Assembly (NCBI RefSeq): GCF_030680935.1
Contig: NZ_JAUXUP010000074.1
Location: 1 to 55,193 of the forward strand
DNA from: Polaromonas sp.
Lineage (GTDB): Bacteria > Pseudomonadota > Gammaproteobacteria > Burkholderiales > Burkholderiaceae_C
DNA: 55,193 nt
Direction: 5' to 3'
The translations under genes were made by a program, and so were the position numbers. The notes under the pieces are model-generated. The model saw only the letters and a program-made list of their open reading frames with translations, had not been told where the DNA came from and ran no database searches. Below are positions 44,321 through 52,527 of this stretch, piece by piece; positions within the stretch are counted from its first letter, which is position 1; each line of letters begins with the position of its first letter.

Positions 44321-44955
44321 CAGGTATCCCTTAGCGACATCACGGCCTGCCGTGCGCGCACCAGAAAGGCGCTGCGCTCTTCGCTGTCACCCAGCGCAAT
44401 GGGGGCGCCAAAAGTGACCGAACACAAAATCGGCACGGGGACCACTTCGCCCTTGGGCATCACGCGCTGCACGTTGTTGATCCACGCCGGAACCAGCACC
44501 ACTTGCGGAAATTTGGTGGCGAGGTTGTACAGCCCCGACTTGAAGGCCTGCGGCTCTTCCTGGTTGCCGCGTGTGCCTTCTGGAAACAAAATGATGGAGT
44601 CGCCGTTTTGCAGCGCATCCATCAGGGGCTCCAGCGGGTCCTGATCACCGGTTTTGGCGCGGTCCACGTAAATTGCATTAAAAACTGCGGTGGTGATCCA
44701 TTGCTTGAACGGGGTTTTGGTCCAGTAGTCCTTGGCTGCAATCGGCCGCGTGATGCTTCGCAATTCGCTGGGCAGCGCTGCCCACATCAGCACCAGATCG
44801 GCATGGCTTTGGTGGTTCGCAAAATAAATGCGCTGCTCGGCCTTGGGCGGGCAACCTTGCCAGCGCGCCTGCGCGCCGGTCAGCGCACGGATCAGGCCCA
44901 GCAGAAAAAGGCCCATCAGGCGCGCCAGCAGCCGGGACAGCTCCGGGTTGTTCAT
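44320..44955 (-). CDS. 1-acyl-sn-glycerol-3-phosphate acyltransferase (PlsC-like)
   Basis: 211 residues. N-terminal membrane helix about 8-26; acyltransferase motif NHQSHAD (His-x4-Asp) near 47-53; FPEGTRG near 123-129; and VPAWINN further on. Acylates lysophosphatidate to phosphatidate, the substrate of the CdsA-like protein encoded immediately downstream. Overlaps mtgA by four bases at its start. Confidence 0.9.
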   Translation of the reverse strand: MNNPELSRLLARLMGLFLLGLIRALTGAQARWQGCPPKAEQRIYFANHQSHADLVLMWAALPSELRSITRPIAAKDYWTKTPFKQWITTAVFNAIYVDRAKTGDQDPLEPLMDALQNGDSIILFPEGTRGNQEEPQAFKSGLYNLATKFPQVVLVPAWINNVQRVMPKGEVVPVPILCSVTFGAPIALGDSEERSAFLVRARQAVMSLRDT

Positions 44956-45713
44956 GGCACCTCCACCCCGCTCATGCGGGCTGCAATGGTGGCGGCCCGG
45001 GAGGCGAGGTAGCCCGAGCCCGGGCGTGTTTCAAAATACTTGGGGCGCGGCAGCATGACGGCCAGGCGCGCGGCTTCGTAGGCACTGAGTTTGGCGGCGG
45101 GTTTGCGGTAGTAGTGCTGGGCCGCCGCTTCGGCGCCAAACACACCTTCGCCCCATTCGACATTGTTCAGGTAAATCTCCAGAATGCGCTGTTTGCTCAG
45201 CAGGGCTTCCAGCAGCAGTGTCAGCAGCAACTCCTGGCCCTTGCGCATCAGTGTGCGCTCTCCGGACAGAAACAGGTTTTTGGCGAGTTGCTGCGTGATG
45301 GTGGAGCCACCCACAATTTTTGGTGGTTTGGCCGCTGCCTTTGCGCTGCCCGCCGGTGCGGCCTTGCTGCCGAGCCGGCTGGCGGCTTTTTCGGCGCGCT
45401 CTTCCGCCTGGGTGTTTTTCTCCCACGCTTTTTCAAGCGCTTCCAGGTCCACACCTTCGTGCTCCACAAACGTGGCGTCTTCGGACGCGATCACGGCTTT
45501 CTTCAGGTGGTCGGAAATTGCGGTGTAGGGCACCCATTGCTGGCGCCAGGGGAGTGCGCCTTTTTCAGTCGCGACGCGGTAAATTTCCGAGCGCTGGAAG
45601 GCGGTGGATTGCGGATCGAGCACCACCATCATTGCGATGCGGCCCGCAAAATACAGCTGCACTGCCAGGCCTGCCAACAAGGCCAACACGATCCAGCGCA
45701 GCGCGGCTTTCAT
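44952..45713 (-). CDS. mtgA: Monofunctional peptidoglycan glycosyltransferase
   Basis: 253 residues. Membrane anchor about 7-32; GT51 domain with catalytic Glu78 in VIASEDATFVEHEG, then GGSTITQQLAKNLFLSGERT and the second acidic helix EIYLNNVEWGEGVFGAEAAA. Polymerises lipid II glycan. Between KAWEKN (near 95) and GGSTITQQ there are about 34 residues rich in Ala, Lys and Glu where relatives have roughly ten, so this enzyme carries a low-complexity insert. Overlaps plsC and aroE by four bases each. Confidence 0.94.
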   Translation of the reverse strand: MKAALRWIVLALLAGLAVQLYFAGRIAMMVVLDPQSTAFQRSEIYRVATEKGALPWRQQWVPYTAISDHLKKAVIASEDATFVEHEGVDLEALEKAWEKNTQAEERAEKAASRLGSKAAPAGSAKAAAKPPKIVGGSTITQQLAKNLFLSGERTLMRKGQELLLTLLLEALLSKQRILEIYLNNVEWGEGVFGAEAAAQHYYRKPAAKLSAYEAARLAVMLPRPKYFETRPGSGYLASRAATIAARMSGVEVP

Positions 45714-46549
45714 GCGCCGGCCCCGCGCATTTCCTGCAGCACCTGCGCCGACGGCGGGCGTACCCCGCGCCAGAACAAAAAGGACTCTGCCGCCTGTTCC
45801 ACCAGCATGCCCAGGCCATCGCGCGGCGCGGCCCCCAGCGCGCCGGCCCAGTCCATAAAACCCCGGGCAGCCGGGCCGTACATCATGTCGTAAGCCAGCG
45901 CGCCGGGCTTGATCAGGCCTGGCGCCAGCGTGATCGCGCTACTACTGAGGCTGCTGGCGGTGGCGTTCACAATGACATCAAAATCACCCTCCAGCCCTTG
46001 CAGCTCTTGCGCAAGCAGCTCTGTTTTTTGTAGCAATATCCGAAGCGACGGGTGTCTGGCGTGGCGCGCCACCAGCTCGGCAGCTCGCGCATGGGTACGG
46101 TTGGCAAGCACAACGCGGCGCGGGCCGGCTGCCAGCAGGGGCCCCAGCACCCCGGCCGCGGCGCCGCCCGCACCCAGCAGCAACAGATCGCACCCCGCCA
46201 GCCTGACGCCGGCGTTGTTCTGGATGTCGTTGACCAGGCCCACGCCATCGGTGTTGTCTGCCTCTATTCCGGCACTGCTGAAGCGCAAGGTGTTGGCCGC
46301 CTGGGCCAGCTGCGCGCGGTCGGTGGCTGTGCTGGACAGCTGGAAGGCTTCGAATTTGAAAGGTACGGTCACATTGCAGCCGCTGGCGCCGCCCGCCATC
46401 CAGTGCCGCAGCGTGAGCGCGAAACCGTCCAGCGGAACCAGCAGCCTGCCATAGTCCATGGACTGCCCGGTCAGTTCGGCAAAACGCGCGTGAATAGCGG
46501 GGGAGCGGCTGTGTGCCACCGGGTTGCCGAGAACGCCATAGTGATCCAT
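45710..46549 (-). CDS. aroE: Shikimate dehydrogenase
   Basis: 279 residues. Substrate site HSRSPAIH near 13-20 and NVTVPFKFEAF with the catalytic Lys near 65; NTDGVGLVND with the catalytic Asp near 101; NADP Rossmann loop LLGAGGAAAGV near 125-135 and ANRTHARA. Reduces 3-dehydroshikimate. Bases 45979-46034 (residues 172-191, LQKTELLAQELQGLEGDFD) are a near-perfect copy of the dispersed element, and the loop is about eight residues longer than in E. coli AroE. Groups with tonB-like and mtgA genes. Confidence 0.95.
   Translation of the reverse strand: MDHYGVLGNPVAHSRSPAIHARFAELTGQSMDYGRLLVPLDGFALTLRHWMAGGASGCNVTVPFKFEAFQLSSTATDRAQLAQAANTLRFSSAGIEADNTDGVGLVNDIQNNAGVRLAGCDLLLLGAGGAAAGVLGPLLAAGPRRVVLANRTHARAAELVARHARHPSLRILLQKTELLAQELQGLEGDFDVIVNATASSLSSSAITLAPGLIKPGALAYDMMYGPAARGFMDWAGALGAAPRDGLGMLVEQAAESFLFWRGVRPPSAQVLQEMRGAGA
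45979..46034 (-). repeat. Dispersed element copy 7, inside aroE (best in-gene copy)
   Basis: On the minus strand: TTGCTACAAAAAACAG, AGCTGCTTGCGCAAG, CAAGGGCTGGAGGG, TGATTTTG. Every block of the element is present in order and the aroE frame stays open through it. Confidence 0.82.
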
Positions 46550-46558
46550 AAGTGCTGA

Positions 46559-47407
46559 TCAGCGCTCAGTGAGCCGCGTTTCCAGGGTTTCGTCGCGATT
46601 GAACTTGAAACGCGAGACCACCACAATCTGGTCGGCCTTGCGTCGCATGGCCTGGTTGAAGGGCTCGAACGGTCCGCTGCTGCGCGCAATACTTTGTGCG
46701 CGCCGGTCCAGGGTCAGGCTGCCCGAAGTTTCCGCCACTTCGGTGGACAGCACCCGGCCATCGAAGTTGACGGTGATGATCATGGTGAGTTCGCCGTAGA
46801 GCTTTTTGCCCGCCTGTTCGGGAAAGTTCACTGTTCCCTTTTCTTCAATCTTGCGACGCAGAGTGTCGTAGTACACCGCATAGACTTCTTCGCGCGTGGC
46901 CGGGCTGATGTAACGCTTCTTCGGCCTGGCATTTTCCTCGTTGATACGCCGCTCGATCTCGGCCAGTATCTTGACCAGTTGTTTGCGTTTTTCCTCACGC
47001 TCCAGTTGCGCTGGATCCCGGGCGGCTACCTTGGGGTCCGGCGGCGGCATGCTCGCCAGCTGCTTCTTGATTTGTGCCAGCAGCAAGGTTTGCTGCTCTT
47101 GCATGGCCTCCACTTTGCGCCGCGCATCTTCACTGGCGTCGCCGAGTTCGGTCAGGGCCGAGGGCGGCAGCGGGCTGGTGGCGCGGCCTTTTTCCAGCTC
47201 ACCGCCGCCAGCCAGCGAGGTTTGGGCGATGGCTTTGGCCTGCTCCGGGCGCTCGTTTGACTTGGCGTTGACCAGAATCACTTCCAGCGGCGTGTCCTGA
47301 AAAATGCGGTTGAAGCGTTCCGGATCGACAAAACGCACGGTCAGCAAAACCGCGTGGATGGCGACCGATACGCCCAGGGCAATTTGCAGGGTGCTGGTGG
47401 ACTTCAC
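46559..47407 (-). CDS. TonB-family energy transducer-like protein
   Basis: 282 residues. Membrane anchor at about 8-24 (ALGVSVAIHAVLLTVRFV with the SVAIH motif), a charged periplasmic linker with coiled coil about 90-165, and a C-terminal TonB-like domain (LYGELTMIITVNFDGRVLSTEV). The usual Pro-rich segment is replaced by a Glu/Lys helix. It probably spans the periplasm and contacts outer-membrane partners; exbBD are not nearby. Start 151 bases before rnb-like stop region, same strand as aroE and 9 bases upstream of it. Confidence 0.85.
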   Translation of the reverse strand: MKSTSTLQIALGVSVAIHAVLLTVRFVDPERFNRIFQDTPLEVILVNAKSNERPEQAKAIAQTSLAGGGELEKGRATSPLPPSALTELGDASEDARRKVEAMQEQQTLLLAQIKKQLASMPPPDPKVAARDPAQLEREEKRKQLVKILAEIERRINEENARPKKRYISPATREEVYAVYYDTLRRKIEEKGTVNFPEQAGKKLYGELTMIITVNFDGRVLSTEVAETSGSLTLDRRAQSIARSSGPFEPFNQAMRRKADQIVVVSRFKFNRDETLETRLTER

Positions 47408-47425
47408 AGGAAAAGATTATCAGCG

Positions 47426-49495
47426 CTAAGTGGCCGCGGGAGCCACCGCAGAGGTGTCATCGGGCATATCGCTCATATCGACTGCAATCGAGATCGGTCC
47501 AGCGGCGATTTCCGATTCGTTGTCTTCTTCGTCCACTTGTTCGGCGGCAGCGTCATCCAGCACCACATCCAGGCGCTCGATCACCGTGCTGCTGATGTCC
47601 AGTGTGATCTCATCAATCTCACCGAGGCGGATGCGCACCCTGGCGCCGCGCGGCAAGCCTTGTGCGCCCATGGCGGGCAGCACCAGCGGCAGGTCGTCGG
47701 CGCGCACCAGTTGGTCCTTGAATGCGGTGGTGTTCAGTTCGCTGATACCGTTTTGCTGCAGATACTTCAGGGTCCAGTACCGCTCGATGCCAGCCTGAAA
47801 GCCGTTGTAGGCGCTGTAGGCCCCGTCAAAGCCCGAGATGATGGAAAACAACTCTGCGTCTTTGGGTTTGAAGGGTGCAGCCAGCGCAGCGGTGCGGCCG
47901 TGTTTGACGCAGGCGATGATCTGCCACTGGTTGACCAGGTCGGTGTAGCGGCGCAGCGGTGAGGTGGCCCAGGCGTAACTTTTGACGCCTATGCCGGCGT
48001 GCGGCAGGGCTTTGGTGCCCATGCGCACTTTCACGCCGGGCGCCAGGCTGGCCTGGCTGCGGTAAATGCCGGGGACACCGTGTTCGGCCAGCCATTCGCC
48101 CCAGGTGCTGTTGGCCAGGATCATGGCCTCAGCGACGATCAGGTCCAGCGGCGCGCCGCGCTTGCGGATGCTGATGCTGACCTTTTCGTTGCCTTCGGGC
48201 TCCTGGCCGGTCGGGTTGTCGAGGCTGAAGTTGTAATCGGGGCGGTTGAAGTTTTCGGGCTTGCCACGCACGACTTCGCGCTGGGCTTTCAGATGCCGCG
48301 CCAGCCGGTGCAAAAAGGACAACTCGGTACCCCAGGGCACATCGGCCGGTGGGGTGCTGGCTACCGCCGCATCGAAAAATTTTTCGGTAAAAACCGCGTC
48401 AAGTTTGTCGTGGCGCAGGTTGGCGGCAATGGGCACCTGCTCCAGCCTCGTCGCTGTGCCGCTGATGGCCAGCGTGGCTTCGTCGAGGGTCACATAGAGC
48501 GACAGGGCCGGGCAATTGCGCCCCTCTTGCAGGGTGTAGCTTTCCACCACCGCGCCGGGCAGCATGGTCAGCTTGTAACCCGGCATGTAGACGGTGGACA
48601 GGCGGGCGCGGCCCAGCAGGTCGATGGGGCTGCCCGGCAACACGGCCAGTCCGGGCGCTGCGATGTGGATGCCCAAGGTGACCGTGCCGCTGCCGATGCC
48701 CTGCACCGACAGCGCGTCGTCGATCTCGGTGGTGCGGGAGTCGTCGATGGAAAAGGCCCGCACTGCAGCCAAGGGCAACTCGTCCTTGACGGGCGGCGCT
48801 TGCACGGCGGGAAAAGCCGTGCCTTTCGGGAAATTTTCAAACAGAAAGCGTTTCCAGTGGAACTGGTAGGGCGAGGCAATCGCGCCGGCCTGCTGTAGCA
48901 GATCAAGTGGCGCCTTGTGCGCGGCGCGCGAAGCCTCAACCACGGCCTTGTATTCGGGGCTGTTTTTGTCGGGCCTGAACAGGATTTTGTAGAGTTGCTC
49001 GCGCACCGGCGCCGGGCAAGTGCCCTGCGCCAGTTCCTCGGCCCAGGCAGTGATCTGGGCGATGACCTGCTTTTTCTTCTCAATGGCAGCCAGCGCCTGT
49101 TGCAAAATCTCGGCCGGTGCCCTGCGGAAGCGGCCCTTTCCGGCGCGCCTGAAGTAATGCGGCGCCTCGAACAGCCGGAACAGGGCAGCAGCCTGTTGTT
49201 CGGTGGACGCGGGTTTGGAAGGGTCGGCGCTGAAGTAGTCACGCGCCAACTCTGCGAAGCTGAACTCTTCCTCGCTGGCGAATTCCCAGGCCAGGTCCAG
49301 CTCGATCTCTTCGCTGATTTTCTGCCCGGCCGCCATCAGCTCCGCAGGCGCAGGCTTTTCAAACTTCAGCAGCGCATTGGCGGCCTTGACCTTGACCCGC
49401 TTGCCCGAGTCCAGCTCGACCTGCAGCGAGCTGTCCGCCTCCGACAAAATACGACCGGCCAGAAACTTGCCGGCCTCTTCAAACAATACAAACAA
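47426..49495 (-). CDS. RNase II/R-family 3'-5' exoribonuclease
   Basis: 689 residues, cytosolic. The RNB catalytic domain begins with FSIDDSRTTEIDDALSV at 248-264 (Mg-binding aspartates) and runs to about 560, including APLRRYTDLVNQWQ near 510. A cold-shock-like or S1-type segment follows; the N-terminus is long and lacks a clear S1 domain of RNase R. This matches the Burkholderiales RNB proteins annotated as ribonuclease II. AAAGGA precedes ATG 49495. It sits 18 bases before the tonB-like gene. Confidence 0.92.
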   Translation of the reverse strand: MFVLFEEAGKFLAGRILSEADSSLQVELDSGKRVKVKAANALLKFEKPAPAELMAAGQKISEEIELDLAWEFASEEEFSFAELARDYFSADPSKPASTEQQAAALFRLFEAPHYFRRAGKGRFRRAPAEILQQALAAIEKKKQVIAQITAWAEELAQGTCPAPVREQLYKILFRPDKNSPEYKAVVEASRAAHKAPLDLLQQAGAIASPYQFHWKRFLFENFPKGTAFPAVQAPPVKDELPLAAVRAFSIDDSRTTEIDDALSVQGIGSGTVTLGIHIAAPGLAVLPGSPIDLLGRARLSTVYMPGYKLTMLPGAVVESYTLQEGRNCPALSLYVTLDEATLAISGTATRLEQVPIAANLRHDKLDAVFTEKFFDAAVASTPPADVPWGTELSFLHRLARHLKAQREVVRGKPENFNRPDYNFSLDNPTGQEPEGNEKVSISIRKRGAPLDLIVAEAMILANSTWGEWLAEHGVPGIYRSQASLAPGVKVRMGTKALPHAGIGVKSYAWATSPLRRYTDLVNQWQIIACVKHGRTAALAAPFKPKDAELFSIISGFDGAYSAYNGFQAGIERYWTLKYLQQNGISELNTTAFKDQLVRADDLPLVLPAMGAQGLPRGARVRIRLGEIDEITLDISSTVIERLDVVLDDAAAEQVDEEDNESEIAAGPISIAVDMSDMPDDTSAVAPAAT

Positions 49496-49559
49496 AACAT
49501 GGTCCTTTGGTTAACCGGCCCCCGGGAGACTAGTGTAATCAGCCGCCTCCCGGCAGGCC

Positions 49560-50144
49560 TCAGGCGAGTTTCAGGAACTCCACGATCTCCGCGATGTGTT
49601 GGTCGAAATCGCTGAGCGCATGGTCGCCGCCTTCCAGCAGCTTGATACGTGCGCCGTGGTAGCGGCGCGCCATTTCGCGCCAGTCCAGTACCTCGTCGCC
49701 CTTGGCGATGACGGCCAGGAAGTTCTGCGGCTGCTGCGGGCCGGGCACCTCCAGGGCGCGCAACTCGTCCACAAATGCAGGTTCGAAGAAGAACCGTTCA
49801 TCCGGCGCGTGCCAGGCAGTTTGCTCACCGACGTACTTCGCCAGATCGCGCGCCGGGTGAACGGCCGGATTGAGCAGCACTGCCTTGCAGCCAACGGTGT
49901 GCGCCACATGCGTCGCGTAGAAGCCGCCCAGTGACGAGCCCACCACCGCCATGGAGGCATGCGGCCAGGCTGCAACACCTTCGCGCAGCATCAGCATCGC
50001 TGCGCGCGGAGAGGGCGGCAGTTGCGGACACCACCAGGTCACGTCGGGGTGCTGCTGGCGCACCAGGGCGGCAAACTGGCGTGCCTTGGCTGATTGCGGC
50101 GAGGAACGAAAGCCGTGCAAATAGAGCAAGTGGGTGGTGGTCAT
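49560..50144 (-). CDS. YqiA/UPF0227-family alpha/beta-hydrolase (esterase)
   Basis: 194 residues. Begins LLYLHGFRSSPQSAKA; the nucleophile elbow is GSSLGG near 68-73 and the catalytic His is in GDHALSDF near 173-180. The length and both motifs match YqiA. Small cytosolic esterase with unproven physiological substrate. Transcribed from a start 139 bases after ffh's stop on the same strand; one copy of the dispersed element lies in that gap. Confidence 0.88.
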   Translation of the reverse strand: MTTTHLLYLHGFRSSPQSAKARQFAALVRQQHPDVTWWCPQLPPSPRAAMLMLREGVAAWPHASMAVVGSSLGGFYATHVAHTVGCKAVLLNPAVHPARDLAKYVGEQTAWHAPDERFFFEPAFVDELRALEVPGPQQPQNFLAVIAKGDEVLDWREMARRYHGARIKLLEGGDHALSDFDQHIAEIVEFLKLA

Positions 50145-50198
50145 GGGGCGATGGTGAACAGCCGTTGTCTGGCGGGACGCTGCGCGCGCTCTTTGATT

Positions 50199-50250
50199 GC
50201 TATGGAGTGAATAGCTGCTTGCGCAATCCCCCTAAGGGCCGGCGGTCGTT
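50199..50250 (+). repeat. Dispersed element copy 8, intergenic ffh-yqiA
   Basis: GCTATGGAGTGAATAGC, then TGCTTGCGCAATCC, then CCTAAGGGCCGGCGG. It shares AGCTGCTTGCGCA exactly with copies in aroE and before ruvC (the latter with one extra base). Confidence 0.8.
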
Positions 50251-50282
50251 GTGACCCGCAAGTTGCCTGACCGGGCCGGCTG

Positions 50283-51641
50283 TCAGAACTTCGGCATGCC
50301 TTTCATGCCGCCCATGCGCTTCATCATCTTCATCATGCCGCCGCCCTTCATTTTTTTCATCATGCCCTGCATCTGGTCAAACTCGTTGAGCAGGCGGTTG
50401 ACCTCCTGAACCTGAACGCCTGAACCCGCAGCGATGCGGCGCTTGCGCGTGGCCTTGATGAGTTCGGGCTTGCGTCGCTCCAGCGGGGTCATGCTCTGGA
50501 TGATCCCCTCCTTGCGGCGTATGTCCCGCTCGGCCTTGTCCATGTCGACCTGGCCCGCCTTGGCAGCCATCTGTGCCGGCAGCTTGTCCAGCAGGCTCGA
50601 CAGGCCGCCCATGCTTTTCATCTGCTGCAGCTGGCTCAAAAAATCATTGAGGTCAAAACCGCTGCCGGACTTCATCTTGGCGGCGAGTTTTTGCGCCGCC
50701 TCCATGTCCACGCCGGCCGTGACCTGCTCGACCAGGGCCACGATGTCGCCCATGCCGAGAATGCGCCCGGCGTGGCGCTGGGCATCGAAGACTTCGAGGC
50801 CGTCGATTTTTTCGCTGGTACCCGAGAATTTGATCGGTGCGCCGGTGATCTGCCGCACGCTGAGCGCGGCACCGCCGCGCGAGTCGCCGTCGGTTTTGGT
50901 CAGGATGATGCCGGTCAGCGGCAACGCTTCCTTGAAGGCCTTCGCGGTGTTGATCGCGTCCTGGCCCTGCATCGCGTCGACCACAAACAGGGTCTCGACC
51001 GGATTGAGCGCCGCATGCAGCGCCTTGATCTCGGCCATCAGGGCTTCGTCGATCGCCAGCCGGCCGGCGGTATCCACCAGCAGCACGTCGAAGAAGTGTT
51101 TTCGCGCATAGTCCAGCGCAGCAAGCGCGATGTACACCGGCTTTTGCTCGGCGGTGCTCGGAAACCATTCGGCGCCGGCCTGCTTGGTGACGGTCTTGAG
51201 CTGTTCAATCGCCGCCGGCCGGTACACGTCACCGGAAACCGTCAGCACCTTCTTCTTGCGCTTTTCAATCAGGTGTTTGGCGAGTTTGGCGGTGGTGGTG
51301 GTTTTACCCGCGCCCTGCAGGCCGGCCATCAGGATCACGGCCGGCGGCTGGGCGGCAAGGTTGATGTCGCTGACACCTTCGCCCATGGTCGCGGCGAGCT
51401 CGCGGTTGACGATGCTGACCAGCACCTGGCCGGGCGACAGCGAACTCATGACCTCCTGGCCGAGAGCCTTGTCCTTGACGCGGGCGATGAAGTCGCGCAC
51501 CACCGGCAGGGCCACGTCGGCTTCCAGCAGCGCCATGCGCACCTCGCGCAGCATGTCCTGCACATTGGACTCGGTGATGCGGGCCTGGCCTCGCATTTCC
51601 TTGACGAGGCGGGAAAGTTTGTCAGTAAGGGCAGAGGCCAT
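50283..51641 (-). CDS. ffh: Signal recognition particle protein Ffh
   Basis: 452 residues from ATG 51641, preceded by GGAG; an upstream frame adds eight residues not in the family. N domain about 1-85; GTPase G1 GLQGAGKTTTTAKLA near 102-116, G3 VDTAGRLAIDE, G4 TKTDGDSRGGA. C-terminal Met-rich M domain (MMKKMKGGGMMKMMKRMGG) binds signal sequences and 4.5S RNA. Targets nascent membrane proteins to FtsY. Divergent from ccsA by 85 bases. Confidence 0.97.
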   Translation of the reverse strand: MASALTDKLSRLVKEMRGQARITESNVQDMLREVRMALLEADVALPVVRDFIARVKDKALGQEVMSSLSPGQVLVSIVNRELAATMGEGVSDINLAAQPPAVILMAGLQGAGKTTTTAKLAKHLIEKRKKKVLTVSGDVYRPAAIEQLKTVTKQAGAEWFPSTAEQKPVYIALAALDYARKHFFDVLLVDTAGRLAIDEALMAEIKALHAALNPVETLFVVDAMQGQDAINTAKAFKEALPLTGIILTKTDGDSRGGAALSVRQITGAPIKFSGTSEKIDGLEVFDAQRHAGRILGMGDIVALVEQVTAGVDMEAAQKLAAKMKSGSGFDLNDFLSQLQQMKSMGGLSSLLDKLPAQMAAKAGQVDMDKAERDIRRKEGIIQSMTPLERRKPELIKATRKRRIAAGSGVQVQEVNRLLNEFDQMQGMMKKMKGGGMMKMMKRMGGMKGMPKF

Positions 51642-51705
51642 GAGCAGGCTCCACAGCTGGAGCAAAAAGGAAGTGAAGGAAGAAATACCGGCCTGCGTGC
51701 CAGGC

Positions 51706-51726
51706 GGCTACAGCTAAACTGTAGCC
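51706..51726 (+). promoter_or_regulatory. Perfect hairpin abutting the ccsA start, includes -10-like TAAACT
   Basis: GGCTACAG (51706-51713), loop CTAAA, CTGTAGCC (51719-51726); the next base is the A of ATG 51727. TAAACT (51715-51720) inside it resembles a -10 box, which would start the transcript at or next to the ATG. No Shine-Dalgarno site is visible. It may be an operator, a leaderless promoter, or both. Confidence 0.4.
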
Positions 51727-52527
51727 ATGATTTTAACTTTGAGCGCTGGGTGGGGTCTGGCGACGGCCATTGCCGCCGCGCTGGCCTACGCCGTGCTGGC
51801 GCTGGCCGCCCGGCGCCTGAGTGAATCAAGCACCCGCATCGTGCTGTTCATGGCCTGGCTGCTGCACGCGCTGGCGCTGGCCGACGGCCTGATCGGCGAT
51901 CCGCCACGCTTCGGTTTTGCACCGGCCCTGTCCATGACCGTCTGGCTGGTGCTCAGCGTGTATGCGGTGGAAAGCCGCCTCTTTCCGCAGTTGAAGGCAC
52001 GCTGGACGCTGGCAGGGCTGGGCACGGCTGCCGTGCTGCTGGCGCTGGTGTTTCCCGGCTCCAGCTATCACGTGATCGCCTCGCCCTGGCTGCCGCTGCA
52101 CTGGGCGCTGGGCATTGCGTCCTACGGCCTGTTTGCCGCAGCCGTGGTGCACGGCTGGCTGATGAACCGGTCGGAACGGTCCATGCGGTCCGCGACGCAG
52201 CCGGACACCGGCGTTCCCCTGCTGACGCTGGAGCGCCTGACCTTCCGTTTTGTGCAGGCCGGGTTTGTGCTGCTGACCGCCACACTGGCGGTCGGCTGGC
52301 TGTTTGCCGAAACCCTGTACGGTCCGGGATTGGCCGGGCAATGGAACCACAAGACGGTGTTTTCAGTGCTGGCCTGGTTGACCTTTGCCAGCCTGCTGGC
52401 CGGGCGGGCCCGCCTCGGATGGCGTGGCCGCCAGGCTGTGCGCCTGCTGTATCTGGGCTCGGGCTTGCTGTTGCTCGGTTATGCCGGTTCGCGTTTTGTG
52501 CTCGAAGTCGTTTTGAAGCGCGTATGA
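51727..52527 (+). CDS. Cytochrome c assembly/YpjD-family membrane protein (CcsA-like)
   Basis: 266 residues, eight transmembrane helices. Includes the haem-handling WxWxx-like block region around PWLPLHWALGIASYGLF and His residues in HVIASPW, ALHWALG and WNHKTVFSVLAW typical of the cytochrome c assembly (CcsA/YpjD) family. In gammaproteobacteria ypjD follows ffh divergently, as here. A role in haem or cytochrome biogenesis is suggested but not proven for this subgroup. ATGA overlap with the 79-residue gene. Confidence 0.87.
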   Translation: MILTLSAGWGLATAIAAALAYAVLALAARRLSESSTRIVLFMAWLLHALALADGLIGDPPRFGFAPALSMTVWLVLSVYAVESRLFPQLKARWTLAGLGTAAVLLALVFPGSSYHVIASPWLPLHWALGIASYGLFAAAVVHGWLMNRSERSMRSATQPDTGVPLLTLERLTFRFVQAGFVLLTATLAVGWLFAETLYGPGLAGQWNHKTVFSVLAWLTFASLLAGRARLGWRGRQAVRLLYLGSGLLLLGYAGSRFVLEVVLKRV

